64,000 nucleotides of DNA. Origin: Fidelibacterota bacterium. GTDB lineage: Bacteria; Pseudomonadota; Alphaproteobacteria; Rhodospirillales; Rhodospirillaceae. The stretch spans positions 62,001 through 126,000 of the forward strand of contig CANJMF010000005.1 of assembly GCA_947475895.1 (NCBI GenBank), given 5' to 3'. The stretch's first letter is position 1, and every line of letters starts with the position of its first letter. Under the pieces are notes generated by a model, which saw nothing but the letters and a program-made list of their open reading frames with translations, was not told the DNA's origin and did not search any database. Positions 26,337 to 35,103 of this stretch are shown piece after piece. The translations under genes and the position numbers were made by a program.

Positions 26337-27626
26337 TTATGCCGGCGTAAGTTTGAGGAGCTTTCCGTCGTCCGTCAGCACGTAGACGGCGTCGTCCGGT
26401 CCGACGCGAATGTCGCGTACGCGGCTCTTCAGGTCGAACAGCAGTGATTCTTCATCCACCACTTTGTCGCCTTTCACCGTTAGGCGATCCATCATTGTGC
26501 CGCGCAAAGCGCCAACGAACACGCTGCCTTTCCATTGCGGAAAGAGCTTGCCGTTATAAAACATGAGGCCCGACGGCGCGATCACCGGATCCCAGTAATA
26601 GCGCGGCTGCTCCAGGCCTTCTTTCTCGGTCAGGCCGCCGTTGATCAATTCACCCGGATAGTCGATGCCGTGAAAGATGATCGGCCAGCCGTAATTCTTG
26701 CCGGGCTCGATGAGATTGAGTTCGTCGCCGCCGCGGGGCCCGTGTTCGGTTTCCCACAGCTTGCCGCTCGCATCGAACGCAAGGCCTTGCTCGCTGCGGT
26801 GACCAAGGGACCAGATCTCCGGCAGCGCGCCCTCTTTACCGATGAACGGATTGCCCGGTGCGGCTTTGCCTTCCGTTGTGACGTGGATGATCTTGCCCAA
26901 GTGCGTGTCGAGACGTTGCGCGATTTCCCACGGCGGCGACTTCGAGCGGTCGCCCACGGTCAAAAACACCGTGCCGTCTTTTGCAATCGCGATGCGTCCA
27001 CCACCGTTGCCGTTCAGCGTTTTGGGCGCGGCCGGATAGGCCCGGAAAATCACCTTTAGGTCGTTGAGCGCACCTTTGGCTTCGTCAAGAGTCGCGCTGG
27101 CGAGGGCGAGATTGGTTTTGTCGTCGGCGACGGGCTCGAAGTAACTGAAGAAAATGCGGTGCGTCTTTGCGAAATTACGGTCGAGCGCGAGGTCGTGCAT
27201 CCCATGTGTGCCCGAGTAATAGGCGGCGGGCACATTCGCGATGGGTTCGGAAACCGCGCCCTTCATATCGACAATACGCATCGCACCGCTCTTTTCGGTG
27301 ACCAGCACTTTGCCACTCGGTAGAAACGCAAAGCCCCACGGCGCTTTCAGCGCCTCGGTAATCGTCGTGACTTTATAAGGCACGGTCTGGCGATAGGGCG
27401 CGCGCGTCTGGCCGGGGAATGCGGGCTTATCGGTGCTTAATTCAGGCGGGCGCGTTTCAATTGGTTCACCCGGCGTCGTGGCGGGTGTGGGGAAAACCCG
27501 AGAGCTTTGGCTCTTCAAGACGGTCGCGCCCGGCGGCATACCCGTCAATTCAAACGGTGCATCAGCGGCAAAAGCGGCCGACGCCGCGAGCAGTGATGCC
27601 AACAAAGATGTCGAAAATGATTTCAT
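26337..27626 (-). CDS. Exported PQQ-dependent sugar dehydrogenase (soluble aldose dehydrogenase type)
   Basis: The 429-residue product has a Sec signal (ends AAFAAD) and a six-bladed propeller of the glucose/sorbosone dehydrogenase family (PF07995): P-W-G-F-A-F-L-P-S-G, G-T-H-G-M-H-D-L-A-L-D, N-G-G-G-R-I, W-S-L-G-H-R-S-E-Q-G, E-H-G-P-R-G-G-D-E-L-N and Y-G-W-P are all typical. Known members oxidise aldoses to lactones in the periplasm with PQQ and Ca2+. PQQ synthesis genes are not in this window. The ATG at 27626 has AGAGGG 6 bases upstream; a TTG at 27644 is in frame. It is convergent with glmS. Confidence 0.87.
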   Translation of the reverse strand: MKSFSTSLLASLLAASAAFAADAPFELTGMPPGATVLKSQSSRVFPTPATTPGEPIETRPPELSTDKPAFPGQTRAPYRQTVPYKVTTITEALKAPWGFAFLPSGKVLVTEKSGAMRIVDMKGAVSEPIANVPAAYYSGTHGMHDLALDRNFAKTHRIFFSYFEPVADDKTNLALASATLDEAKGALNDLKVIFRAYPAAPKTLNGNGGGRIAIAKDGTVFLTVGDRSKSPPWEIAQRLDTHLGKIIHVTTEGKAAPGNPFIGKEGALPEIWSLGHRSEQGLAFDASGKLWETEHGPRGGDELNLIEPGKNYGWPIIFHGIDYPGELINGGLTEKEGLEQPRYYWDPVIAPSGLMFYNGKLFPQWKGSVFVGALRGTMMDRLTVKGDKVVDEESLLFDLKSRVRDIRVGPDDAVYVLTDDGKLLKLTPA

Positions 27627-27723
27627 GAGAGCCCTCTTTGACAAGGCTCGCCTATTTCATTTCGGCACTCTGTACGCCATTTGACGTATTCGGATGCCGC
27701 CGCTCGTAACAGCTCAAAAGCAA

Positions 27724-27758
27724 ACGCCCGCCGCTGGTGAAGCGGCGGGCGTTTTTTT
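27724..27758. terminator. Hairpin terminator, probably bidirectional
   Basis: A perfect 12-bp stem (ACGCCCGCCGCT/AGCGGCGGGCGT) with loop GGTGA is followed on the plus strand by seven T; on the minus strand it is followed by TTTGCTTTT. It lies 15 bases past the minus-strand lipoprotein gene at 27773. The better T-run faces plus, where no gene ends nearby. Confidence 0.7.
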
Positions 27759-27772
27759 GTTACGTGGATTTG

Positions 27773-28720
27773 TTACTTGCTCGCGGGAATGGCGTAGATC
27801 GTGAACGGCTCGGGCGATTTGTCCTTCATGGGACCGTTGCCCATATAGGCCTGCTTCGCGTTGGCAACCCAAACCTTGTCGCCGATCTTGGTGATCGCCG
27901 TTACGCCCGGATCTACCTTCAGCACGCGGATTTCGGCCGCATCGCCGTTAACCGTGACTTCCGTTACACGGCCAACCTCGGCTGCGTTCTCGGTCATCAG
28001 GAACTTGTTGCCGCCAAGCGAACGCATGCCGTCGGGACGGGCGAGGGGCATTGAAGGCTTCAGTTCGGTGATGTCGCCCACAGCGCCGTCGGCACCCATC
28101 GCGATGCTAAACAAGCGATTGGCCGCAACGCTGTTCACGTACATGACGCTGTCGTTGATCGCGATGCCGTCGACGCCCGCGAGACGCTCGTCCTTCACCC
28201 AGCTTTCCAGCGCGGTGGCGCCGGGCTTCAAGCTCAGGATTTGGGCGTTACCGGTATCGGTGATGTACGCCGTGCCGTCAGCCGCCACATCAATGTCGTT
28301 GCAGACGGCCGTCTCGGCGTCGGGCATCGGATAAACGGTCTTCGCTTCGCCGGTCGTCAAATCGAACGTGTGCAAAGCATTCTTTTCCGTCTGACGCGGC
28401 TGGCCTTCAACGCGCGGCGCGAGCGAGCAGGCATACAGCGTGTTCGAAGCGTCGTGAGCGAAAACGCCGAGCAGTACGGAGATTCCGGTTTTGGCGGGAT
28501 CGATCCAAAGCGTTGCCTTGTCGGTGCCGGCTTTGGCGCGGTAGACGCCGCCTTTACCTTGGCTGGCGATGATCAGATCGCCGGCCTTCGTCGAGGTAAT
28601 GCTTTCAGGGAAAACTTTGTCGTCCTGAATGGTGACAACGTTATCGGCCGCTTTTTTCTCGCAGGCGGTCAACGTTGCGACGACCACGCACGCGGCGGTC
28701 AGGTATGTTTTAAACTGCAT
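27773..28720 (-). CDS. SMP-30/gluconolactonase-like lipoprotein
   Basis: The 315-residue product begins with a lipoprotein signal whose lipobox is LTAC followed by Glu, predicting outer-membrane sorting. The mature part looks like a six-bladed beta-propeller of the SMP-30/gluconolaconase/LRE type: N-D-I-D-V-A-A-D-G-T-A-Y-I-T-D-T, V-D-G-I-A-I-N-D and R-P-D-G-M-R blocks carry the usual Asn/Asp positions for a divalent metal. Lactonase activity is likely but not shown. TAGGAGAG lies about 9 bases before the ATG. It is divergent from a cytochrome c gene and follows the PQQ sugar dehydrogenase region, hinting at a shared oxidation pathway. Confidence 0.75.
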   Translation of the reverse strand: MQFKTYLTAACVVVATLTACEKKAADNVVTIQDDKVFPESITSTKAGDLIIASQGKGGVYRAKAGTDKATLWIDPAKTGISVLLGVFAHDASNTLYACSLAPRVEGQPRQTEKNALHTFDLTTGEAKTVYPMPDAETAVCNDIDVAADGTAYITDTGNAQILSLKPGATALESWVKDERLAGVDGIAINDSVMYVNSVAANRLFSIAMGADGAVGDITELKPSMPLARPDGMRSLGGNKFLMTENAAEVGRVTEVTVNGDAAEIRVLKVDPGVTAITKIGDKVWVANAKQAYMGNGPMKDKSPEPFTIYAIPASK

Positions 28721-28921
28721 CGTATTCTCTCCTAAGGGTGAATTGATCGAAGTGGGGACGTCGTTGTTTCGTTCGGGGACAGACGATTTGAAAAGAACGG
28801 GGTAAGGTTCGGCGTCAAATCATAAATCGGCGCGATGTATACCAAGTTATATATCGCACCGATACACTGCTGAATATCGGTCAAGCGCTTGTGAGCATAC
28901 GCCTGTAAATCGAGGAATTTG

Positions 28922-29299
28922 ATGTCTTTTAACGCTGTCTATGTCGGTTTTATTGCGCTCCTCGCGGCTGGCGTCGCCCACGCGGCCGATACCGCTGCAG
29001 TCAATCGCGGAAGCGACGCCTTTCAAGACCAATGCGCGATCTGCCACACAGTCGTGGAAGGCGAGGGCGGCGATCAGGGACCCGCGCTCAATGGCGTCGT
29101 CGGGCGTAAAGCGGGAACCATTCCCGGCTTCGAATATTCAAAGCGGTTCAAGGCTTCCGGCAAAGTCTGGACCGTGACGAATCTCGATGCGTTCTTAAGC
29201 GACCCGCCGACGTTTATTGCTGGCACCAAAATGCCTTACAACGTCGGTGAAGCCAAAGAACGCGCCGATATCATTGCCTATCTCGCAACGACAAAGTAG
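28922..29299 (+). CDS. Class I cytochrome c, periplasmic
   Basis: The 125-residue protein has a Sec signal (ends AHAAD), a single haem motif CAICH, a G-P-A-L-N-G-V-V-G-R-K block and a Met axial ligand in G-T-K-M-P-Y, then a C-terminal helix. This is the mitochondrial/cytochrome c2-like class I fold used as a soluble electron shuttle. The ATG at 28922 follows GAGGAA by about 6 bases; an overlapping TTG is one codon earlier. It is divergent from the lipoprotein gene, with an AT-rich 201-base region between them that should hold both promoters. Confidence 0.92.
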   Translation: MSFNAVYVGFIALLAAGVAHAADTAAVNRGSDAFQDQCAICHTVVEGEGGDQGPALNGVVGRKAGTIPGFEYSKRFKASGKVWTVTNLDAFLSDPPTFIAGTKMPYNVGEAKERADIIAYLATTK

Positions 29300-29359
29300 G
29301 CGTGCGAGGAGGTGTCCGGTAGGGTTGCGGGCTCCGCATGTGCGCCTTATGAATAAGCC

Positions 29360-30736
29360 ATGTCCAAATACGATTACGACCTCATTACGATAGGCGCCGG
29401 TTCGGGCGGCGTTCGTGCATCGCGTCTCGCCGGAAAGTACGGCGCGCGCGTCGCCGTCATTGAGAACAGCCGCATCGGCGGCACCTGCGTCATGCGCGGC
29501 TGCGTGCCCAAGAAGCTGCTCGTCTACGGCGCTCACTTCGCCCATCTGTTCGAAGACGCCGCCGGTTTCGGCTGGCAAGTGAATGGCGCGACCCACGACT
29601 GGGGCGCCATGATTGACGCGAAGAACAAGGAACTGAATCGTCTCGAAGGCATCTATAACCGACTCCTGCGCGACGCCAATGTCGAACTCGTCGCGGGCCG
29701 CGGTGTGCTGGGCGACGCACACACGGTCGAAGTGAACGGCAAGCGCCTCACGGCCGAAAAAATCCTCATCGGCACCGGCGGCTGGCCGGTGGTACCCGAT
29801 TTTCCGGGCAAGGAACACGTCATTACCTCCAACGAGGCGCTTGATTTGCCGACGCGCCCCAAGCGCATTGTCATTGTCGGCGGTGGTTACATCGCCGTCG
29901 AGTTTGCCGGCATCTTTAATGCCCTCGGTTCCGAGGTCACGATCATCATCCGGCGCGGCGCGCTTCTGCGCGGCTTCGATCTCGACGTGCGCACCGAGCT
30001 TGCCGACGAACTGGCAAAAAAAGGCATCAAGATCCACCGCGATTGTACCGTCCGCTCCGTCGAAAAAACCGCCAAAGGCTATTCGATCTCATTCGATATG
30101 GCCGAGGAGATGGAAACCGATTGCGTGATGTACGCAACCGGGCGCGCACCGGCCACCAAGAACCTCGGCCTCGAGCAGGCAGGCGTGAAGACGCGCGACA
30201 ACGGCGCGGTCATTGTCGACGACCACAATCGTTCATCCGTCGAGAACATCTACGCACTCGGTGACGTCACCGACCGCATCAACCTGACGCCGGTGGCCAT
30301 CAACGAAGGCCGTGCCTTCGCCGAGACGCATTACAATAAGAACCCTATCACCATGGACTACACCAACATCGCCTCCGCGGTGTTCAGTCAGCCGCCCGTG
30401 GCAACCGTCGGTCTTTCGGAAGAAGACGCGCGCAAGAAGCACAAAGTGCGCCTGTTCATCACCCGCTTTCGGCCCATGAAGCACACACTGTCCGGCCGCG
30501 ACGAACGCGTGATGATGAAGCTCGTGGTCGATAAGGAAACCGACAAGGTTCTCGGCGCGCACATGGTAGGCGAGGACGCGCCCGAGATCATCCAGGGCCT
30601 GGCCATCGCGCTCAAGTGCGGCGCGACCAAAGCCCAATTCGATGCAACCGTCGGCATTCACCCAACGGCGGCGGAGGAATTCGTCACGATGCGCGATCCG
30701 GTGCCGGAAAAAGATCCGGCGGATAAAGAACTCTGA
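29360..30736 (+). CDS. gor: Glutathione-disulfide reductase
   Basis: This FAD/NADPH enzyme reduces GSSG to GSH. The 458-residue product shows the FAD loop G-A-G-S-G-G-x-R-A-S-R, the redox disulfide in G-G-T-C-V-M-R-G-C-V-P-K-K, the NADPH loop G-G-G-Y-I-A-V-E-F-A, the second FAD motif A-L-G-D-V-T, and the C-terminal H-P-T-A-A-E-E active-site His-Glu pair. The length is usual. An FkbM-type gene starts 3 bases after its stop. Other glutathione-linked genes in the window are grxD, arsC and the peroxidase at 59863, but they are not in one operon. Confidence 0.95.
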   Translation: MSKYDYDLITIGAGSGGVRASRLAGKYGARVAVIENSRIGGTCVMRGCVPKKLLVYGAHFAHLFEDAAGFGWQVNGATHDWGAMIDAKNKELNRLEGIYNRLLRDANVELVAGRGVLGDAHTVEVNGKRLTAEKILIGTGGWPVVPDFPGKEHVITSNEALDLPTRPKRIVIVGGGYIAVEFAGIFNALGSEVTIIIRRGALLRGFDLDVRTELADELAKKGIKIHRDCTVRSVEKTAKGYSISFDMAEEMETDCVMYATGRAPATKNLGLEQAGVKTRDNGAVIVDDHNRSSVENIYALGDVTDRINLTPVAINEGRAFAETHYNKNPITMDYTNIASAVFSQPPVATVGLSEEDARKKHKVRLFITRFRPMKHTLSGRDERVMMKLVVDKETDKVLGAHMVGEDAPEIIQGLAIALKCGATKAQFDATVGIHPTAAEEFVTMRDPVPEKDPADKEL

Positions 30737-30739
30737 CCG

Positions 30740-31459
30740 ATGACGGAAGATCCGGTCGCCCAACTCCTCGGCTATATCGGTTCTCGTCGCCCTCCGCACG
30801 CGCCGCTTGCCATCAATATCAAGCAGCTATGCTTCGCCAATTATTATTGGAGCATGGGCGGGGAAGATGCGGCCCTGCGGCATATATTCAAGCAAAAGAT
30901 CAATCGGAAAGAACTGGGCACCTACGTCGATATCGGCTGCAACGTGCCGGCGTTTATTTCCAACAGCTACATGTTTTACTGCATGGGTTGGAACGGCCTG
31001 TGCGTCGACGCCGATGAAAATTATCGCCGCGATTGGGCGAAGGTGCGGCCCCGAGATACCTTCGAAAGCGTCGCAATCAGTGAAGCGCCCGGCGATGCTT
31101 TCTTTTTCCTACACACGAGCAATCTGGGCATGAGCTATGTCGATACCGTCATGGAAGCGCGCGGGATCGATTACGAAGCACCCCGGCCCGTTCGCATGCG
31201 ACGTTTGGACGATGTGTTCGCGCAGCACCTGAAGGGCCAAAAGATCGATTTCATGTCGATCGATATCGAGGGCGGCGAACTCAGCGCTTTGAAATCGAAC
31301 GATTGGAATCAATGGCGTCCGCACGCGATCCTTATGGAGTGCGTGACCTTCAGCTTCGATGCGCCCTATGACACGCCGGCCATGGCGTACTTGCATGCGC
31401 TCGGATACCGGCTCACGTCAAAAATCGGCGCGAATGTTATTTTGTTGGATCAAACTTAG
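30740..31459 (+). CDS. FkbM-family methyltransferase
   Basis: The 239-residue protein has a SAM-binding opening T-Y-V-D-I-G-C-N, an acidic strand C-V-D-A-D-E, and the FkbM hallmark late block F-M-S-I-D-I-E-G-G-E-L. The family O-methylates sugars and other small molecules; the substrate cannot be inferred. It begins 3 bases after gor and is likely co-transcribed, with no evident functional link. It has no signal or membrane segment. Confidence 0.82.
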   Translation: MTEDPVAQLLGYIGSRRPPHAPLAINIKQLCFANYYWSMGGEDAALRHIFKQKINRKELGTYVDIGCNVPAFISNSYMFYCMGWNGLCVDADENYRRDWAKVRPRDTFESVAISEAPGDAFFFLHTSNLGMSYVDTVMEARGIDYEAPRPVRMRRLDDVFAQHLKGQKIDFMSIDIEGGELSALKSNDWNQWRPHAILMECVTFSFDAPYDTPAMAYLHALGYRLTSKIGANVILLDQT

Positions 31460-31470
31460 AAGAACCCGCC

Positions 31471-31827
31471 ATGTCGGACCAATCGATCACCATTTTCCAC
31501 AATCCCGGCTGCGGCACATCACGCAATGTGTTGAAAGCCATCAAAGACGCGGGCCACGCGCCCATGATCGTTCCCTATCTCGAGCGTGGCTGGACGCTCG
31601 CCGTCTTGAAGACGCTGCTGAAGGACATGAACGCGCGCCCGCGCGATCTCTTGCGTGCCAGAGGCACCAGCGCCGAAGAACTGGGGCTGACCCAACCCAC
31701 CGCGACCGACGACGAAATCCTCGCGGCCATGATCGCGCACCCGGTTCTGGTCAATCGCCCCATCGTCGTCACGGCGAAGGGCACGCGGCTCTGCCGCCCG
31801 GCCGAAGTGCTCGCCGAAATCCTGTAA
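31471..31827 (+). CDS. arsC: Arsenate reductase, glutaredoxin-coupled (ArsC)
   Basis: The 118-residue protein shows the ArsC active site H-N-P-G-C-G-T-S-R-N (catalytic Cys near residue 13) and the three Arg-bearing blocks that bind arsenate, including L-V-N-R-P-I-V-V-T and G-T-R-L-C-R-P. It reduces As(V) to As(III) using glutathione and glutaredoxin. No arsB or arsR is adjacent, so it may be housekeeping. It lies 11 bases after the FkbM-type gene, perhaps in the gor operon, which would place it with its glutathione supply. Confidence 0.92.
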   Translation: MSDQSITIFHNPGCGTSRNVLKAIKDAGHAPMIVPYLERGWTLAVLKTLLKDMNARPRDLLRARGTSAEELGLTQPTATDDEILAAMIAHPVLVNRPIVVTAKGTRLCRPAEVLAEIL

Positions 31828-31979
31828 CACTCAGTCTGCAAAGAGCAGCAACTGTCACGCGACCTGGCGTGCGAATTTTTACACGCGCCGCATGCCGTAA
31901 CTCCCTTGGTCTCTCGCCGTTGACTTAGTCTCGGGCAACACCTCGCCCGGTCTGGTTCATTTTGGTAAGGAGAAAAAGA

Positions 31980-32348
31980 ATGCCCACAACAGCCGGCCAC
32001 ACCTCAGCGATCCGTGCGTCGAAGGTCAAAGGCACAAACGTCTACAATACGGCGGGCGACAAGATCGGCCATGTCGAAGACGTGATTCTCGACAAACAAT
32101 CGAACAGCGTCCTGTTTGCCGCCATTGGCTTTGGCGGCCTGTTCGGCATGGGCGAGAAATTCGCGCCTGTTCCCTGGTCGATGCTCGATTACAGCGAAGA
32201 CAAGGGCGGCTACGTCGTTCCCCTGTCGGAAGACACGATTAAAAAGGCCCCAGCCTATGATCTGAAAGACTTGGTAAAAGATGACGGCGCCGCCGGCATT
32301 CGCGACCAGTCCTACGACTACTACAAGGTTTCTCGCGATCTGCACTAA
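31980..32348 (+). CDS. PRC-barrel domain protein
   Basis: The 122-residue protein has one PRC-barrel: I-R-A-S-K-V-K-G-T-x-V-Y-N, G-D-K-I-G-H-V-E-D-V-I-L-D, and an F-A-P-V-P-W-S-M-L block. The fold is found in RimM, photosynthetic reaction centre H subunits and stress-related small proteins. There is no signal peptide. TAAGGAG lies about 10 bases before the ATG at 31980; a GTG at 31962 is less likely. It is a single gene with its own terminator. Confidence 0.87.
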   Translation: MPTTAGHTSAIRASKVKGTNVYNTAGDKIGHVEDVILDKQSNSVLFAAIGFGGLFGMGEKFAPVPWSMLDYSEDKGGYVVPLSEDTIKKAPAYDLKDLVKDDGAAGIRDQSYDYYKVSRDLH

Positions 32349-32374
32349 GCCTGCGGAGCCCCGCGACGACGACG

Positions 32375-32400
32375 AAGGCCCGGCAAAACCGGGCCTTTTT
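32375..32400 (+). terminator. Intrinsic terminator after the PRC-barrel gene
   Basis: The stem AAGGCCCGG/CCGGGCCTT with loop CAAAA is followed by T4-5. Confidence 0.9.
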
Positions 32401-32547
32401 CGTGCCTTTCCGGCCTAAACACCCAATTGCCCCATTTTTGCCACGATAAGCCCTTGCCGAGGCTCAAAATATTCTCAAATGACACCCGCAACGAATTGGC
32501 AGGTTGTGCATTAGTACTTCAGTCCCACACGTCAGGAGAGTGTCCCC

Positions 32548-33105
32548 TTGGCCAGTGAATTTCATAACCTTCTCGTCGAACAGCTTCCACGCCTTCGGGC
32601 TTATGCGCTGTCTCTCACCCGCAACCGTTCGGCGGCGGACGACCTGATTCAGGAAACCGCGCTCAAGGCCTGGAACGCGCAAGCGCAGTTCCAGCCGGGC
32701 ACGAATTTTAAAGCCTGGATCTATCGCATCCTCCGGAACGAGCACATCAGCTCGTTCCGCCGTAACAAGCGCCCGCAAGTCTCCATGGACTCGGTTCCGG
32801 AAGAGTTCTTCGCCCGCGAAGGCGATCAGGAAACCAAAGTGCTCACCAAAGAAGTCATGGTGCGCATCGCGGAACTGTCGCCCGGTCAGCGCGAGGTGCT
32901 GCTGCTCAATTGCGCCAGCGGTCTCTCTTACGAAGAAATCGCCGAAACCATCGGCTGCTCGGTGGGTACGGTGAAAAGCCGCCTCTGGCGCGCGCGCAAC
33001 GAAATGCACAAGCGCATGCTGGGTCCGGACGAACAACCGCAACAGATCCCGCGCGATGTACGCGGATACGACGACGAGGAAGTCGGCGTCTCCGCCAGCC
33101 TCTAA
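32548..33105 (+). CDS. ECF-type RNA polymerase sigma factor
   Basis: The 185-residue product has region 2 (R-A-D/A-D-D-L-I-Q-E-T, F-K-A-W-I-Y-R-I-L-R-N) and region 4 (L-S-P-G-Q-R-E-V-L-L-L...S-Y-E-E-I-A-E-T-I-G-C-S-V-G-T-V-K-S-R-L-x-R-A-R), as in the RpoE/EcfG-like group. The C-terminal tail is acidic. It starts with TTG at 32548, with AGGAGA about 9 bases upstream; no ATG fits the conserved start. No anti-sigma gene, NepR or PhyR is adjacent, so its trigger is unknown. A terminator follows. Confidence 0.9.
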   Translation: MASEFHNLLVEQLPRLRAYALSLTRNRSAADDLIQETALKAWNAQAQFQPGTNFKAWIYRILRNEHISSFRRNKRPQVSMDSVPEEFFAREGDQETKVLTKEVMVRIAELSPGQREVLLLNCASGLSYEEIAETIGCSVGTVKSRLWRARNEMHKRMLGPDEQPQQIPRDVRGYDDEEVGVSASL

Positions 33106-33128
33106 TCGCTCGTTCTTTTCTGGATAAG

Positions 33129-33163
33129 CGCCGCCCAAGGATCCCGGGCGGTGTTTATCTTTT
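33129..33163 (+). terminator. Intrinsic terminator after the ECF sigma gene
   Basis: The stem CGCCGCCC/GGGCGGTG (one G-T pair) with a 9-base loop is followed by TTTATCTTTT. Confidence 0.7.
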
Positions 33164-33245
33164 GTGGCTCATTATCTTTTATGGCCCATGTCGTGCTGGG
33201 ATTTATTTCCAGGACCCATGACGATAAATCGCCCAGTTATCTTTT
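33155..33245. repeat. Three copies of TTATCTTTT
   Basis: TTATCTTTT occurs at 33155-33163, 33172-33180 and 33237-33245, each followed by RT(G/C)GG-like bases. The last copy contains the stop codon of the minus-strand DUF1272 gene. Function unknown; it may be tail duplication. Confidence 0.5.
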
Positions 33246-33545
33246 GTCGGGCGGGATATCCTTCAGCTTCGCACTGAATTTAACTATCTCCTCGGCGCCG
33301 TACGAAAGCCGCGTGCGCTTCGTGGTCATAGGCCGCTTAGCCAGCGACAGACCCGGTTGCCATTCGCCCACAGGCCGGATTGGGCGGTCGGTAAACCCGC
33401 CGCCGCAGTTGGGGCACACGTTGTTCAGCTCCGTCTCCACGCAATCCGCACAGAACGTGCACTCATAACTACAGATGCGGGCTTCCAGCGAATGAGCCGG
33501 AAGATCCTTGTCGCAGTATTCACATGTCGGGCGCAGTTCCAGGGC
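33237..33545 (-). CDS. DUF1272 zinc-ribbon-like protein
   Basis: The product of about 102 residues matches DUF1272 (PF06906): L-E-L-R-P-x-C-E-Y-C-D-K-D-L-P opening, A-R-I-C-S-Y-E-C-T-F-C-A-D-C block and N-V-C-P-N-C-G-G-G-F, eight or more Cys that likely bind two zinc ions. Its function is unknown. The family start M-x-L-E-L-R-P supports the ATG at 33545; an ATG at 33560 with AGG 9 bases upstream is a good alternative. The C-terminus is longer than the short family members, with a basic K/R-rich tail. Confidence 0.85.
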   Translation of the reverse strand, partial: ALELRPTCEYCDKDLPAHSLEARICSYECTFCADCVETELNNVCPNCGGGFTDRPIRPVGEWQPGLSLAKRPMTTKRTRLSYGAEEIVKFSAKLKDIPPDKR

Positions 33546-33707
33546 CATGGCGGCGATCATGGCCGCAAACCTGGCCGGCCGCACCGCCGTTTTGCGGACA
33601 AACTCGGCCAAAACGGCGGCCTAACCACCTGAATTAGCAAGATTCTCGGCTTTTCCCCTGGAAATCACGGCTTTGAGTTATTATGAAAAGACTTCCAAAC
33701 GTAAGGA

Positions 33708-35099
33708 ATGAAGCCTTTGAAGTGGAGCCGCGACAGCTGGCGTTCGAAGCCCATCGTGCAGGTGCCGGAATACCCGGACGCTGCCGCTTTGGCTGCCGTC
33801 GAGAAACAACTGCGCGTCTATCCGCCGCTGGTGTTTGCCGGTGAAGCCCGCCGTCTGAAAACAAGCCTGGCCAAAGTGGCCGACGGTAAGGCTTTCCTGC
33901 TCCAGGGCGGCGATTGTGCGGAAAGCTTCGCCGAATTCCATCCCGACAATATCCGCGACACCTTCCGTGTGCTGCTGCAGATGGCCGTGGTGCTCACCTT
34001 CGGCGGCGCGCTGCCCATCGTGAAGGTTGGCCGCTTGGCCGGTCAGTTCGCCAAGCCGCGCTCAGCACCCGATGAAACCATCGACGGCGTCACGTTGCCG
34101 TCTTATCGCGGCGACAATATCAACGGCATGGAATTCACCAAGGAAGCGCGCGTGCCCGATCCGCAGCGCATGGTGCAGTCCTATAACCAATCCGCCGCCA
34201 CGCTCAATCTGCTGCGCGCCTTTGCACAAGGCGGGTACGCCGATCTGCACAAGGTCCATCAGTGGACCCTGGGCGCCATGGCCGATACGCCGGCCGGGGC
34301 GACGTACAAGAAATTCGCTGACCGCATCCAGGAAACCCTTGAGTTCATGGAAGCCTGTGGTCTGACCGGCGAGACCGTGCCGCAAATCCGCGAAACTGAA
34401 TTCTACACCTCGCACGAAGCGCTGTTGCTGCCGTACGAAGAAGCGCTGACCCGCGTCGATTCCACGTCGGGTCAATGGTACGCGTGCTCGGCCCACATGC
34501 TGTGGTTGGGCGAGCGCACGCGCCAAATCGATCACGCGCATATCGAATTCCTGCGCGGCGTGCAAAATCCGTTGGGCGTTAAAATCGGCCCGACCACGAC
34601 GCCCGAACAAATCATCGCGCTGTGCGACGCGCTCAACCCGCAGAACGAAGCCGGCCGTCTCGGCTTCATCTCGCGCATGGGCGCCGAGCGCGTGGCCGAA
34701 CATCTGCCCACGCTCATTCGCACCATCGAGCGCGAAGGCCGCAAGGTCGTGTGGGTGTGCGATCCCATGCATGCCAACACGGTGAAAAGCTCCACCGGCT
34801 ACAAGACGCGCCAGTTCGACCGCATCCTCGCCGAAGTGAAGGCGTTCTTCGCCGTTCACCGCGCCGAGGGAACGCATCCCGGCGGCGTGCACTTCGAGTT
34901 GACGGGGAAAGACGTGACCGAGTGCGTCGGCGGCACCACCGCCGCTGTCACGGACGCAGCGTTGGGCGACCGCTATCACACCCACTGCGATCCGCGCCTC
35001 AACGCTTCGCAGGCGCTGGACCTTGCATTCTTGATCGCCGAGTCATTGAAAGATGAACGCGCTCACCTGCAAAAGCCGCGCATCGCTGCGGCCCAATAG
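33708..35099 (+). CDS. 3-deoxy-7-phosphoheptulonate synthase, class II
   Basis: The enzyme condenses PEP and erythrose-4-phosphate, the first step of the shikimate pathway. The 463-residue product has the class II (plant/AroA_II) signatures: [11 protein letters not shown] near the start, [31 protein letters not shown] and [10 protein letters not shown]. The metal-binding Cys and His/Glu residues are present. AAGG is unusually close (1-2 bases) to the ATG. No other aro gene is adjacent. Confidence 0.95.
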   Translation: MKPLKWSRDSWRSKPIVQVPEYPDAAALAAVEKQLRVYPPLVFAGEARRLKTSLAKVADGKAFLLQGGDCAESFAEFHPDNIRDTFRVLLQMAVVLTFGGALPIVKVGRLAGQFAKPRSAPDETIDGVTLPSYRGDNINGMEFTKEARVPDPQRMVQSYNQSAATLNLLRAFAQGGYADLHKVHQWTLGAMADTPAGATYKKFADRIQETLEFMEACGLTGETVPQIRETEFYTSHEALLLPYEEALTRVDSTSGQWYACSAHMLWLGERTRQIDHAHIEFLRGVQNPLGVKIGPTTTPEQIIALCDALNPQNEAGRLGFISRMGAERVAEHLPTLIRTIEREGRKVVWVCDPMHANTVKSSTGYKTRQFDRILAEVKAFFAVHRAEGTHPGGVHFELTGKDVTECVGGTTAAVTDAALGDRYHTHCDPRLNASQALDLAFLIAESLKDERAHLQKPRIAAAQ

Positions 35100-35103
35100 G
35101 GCT

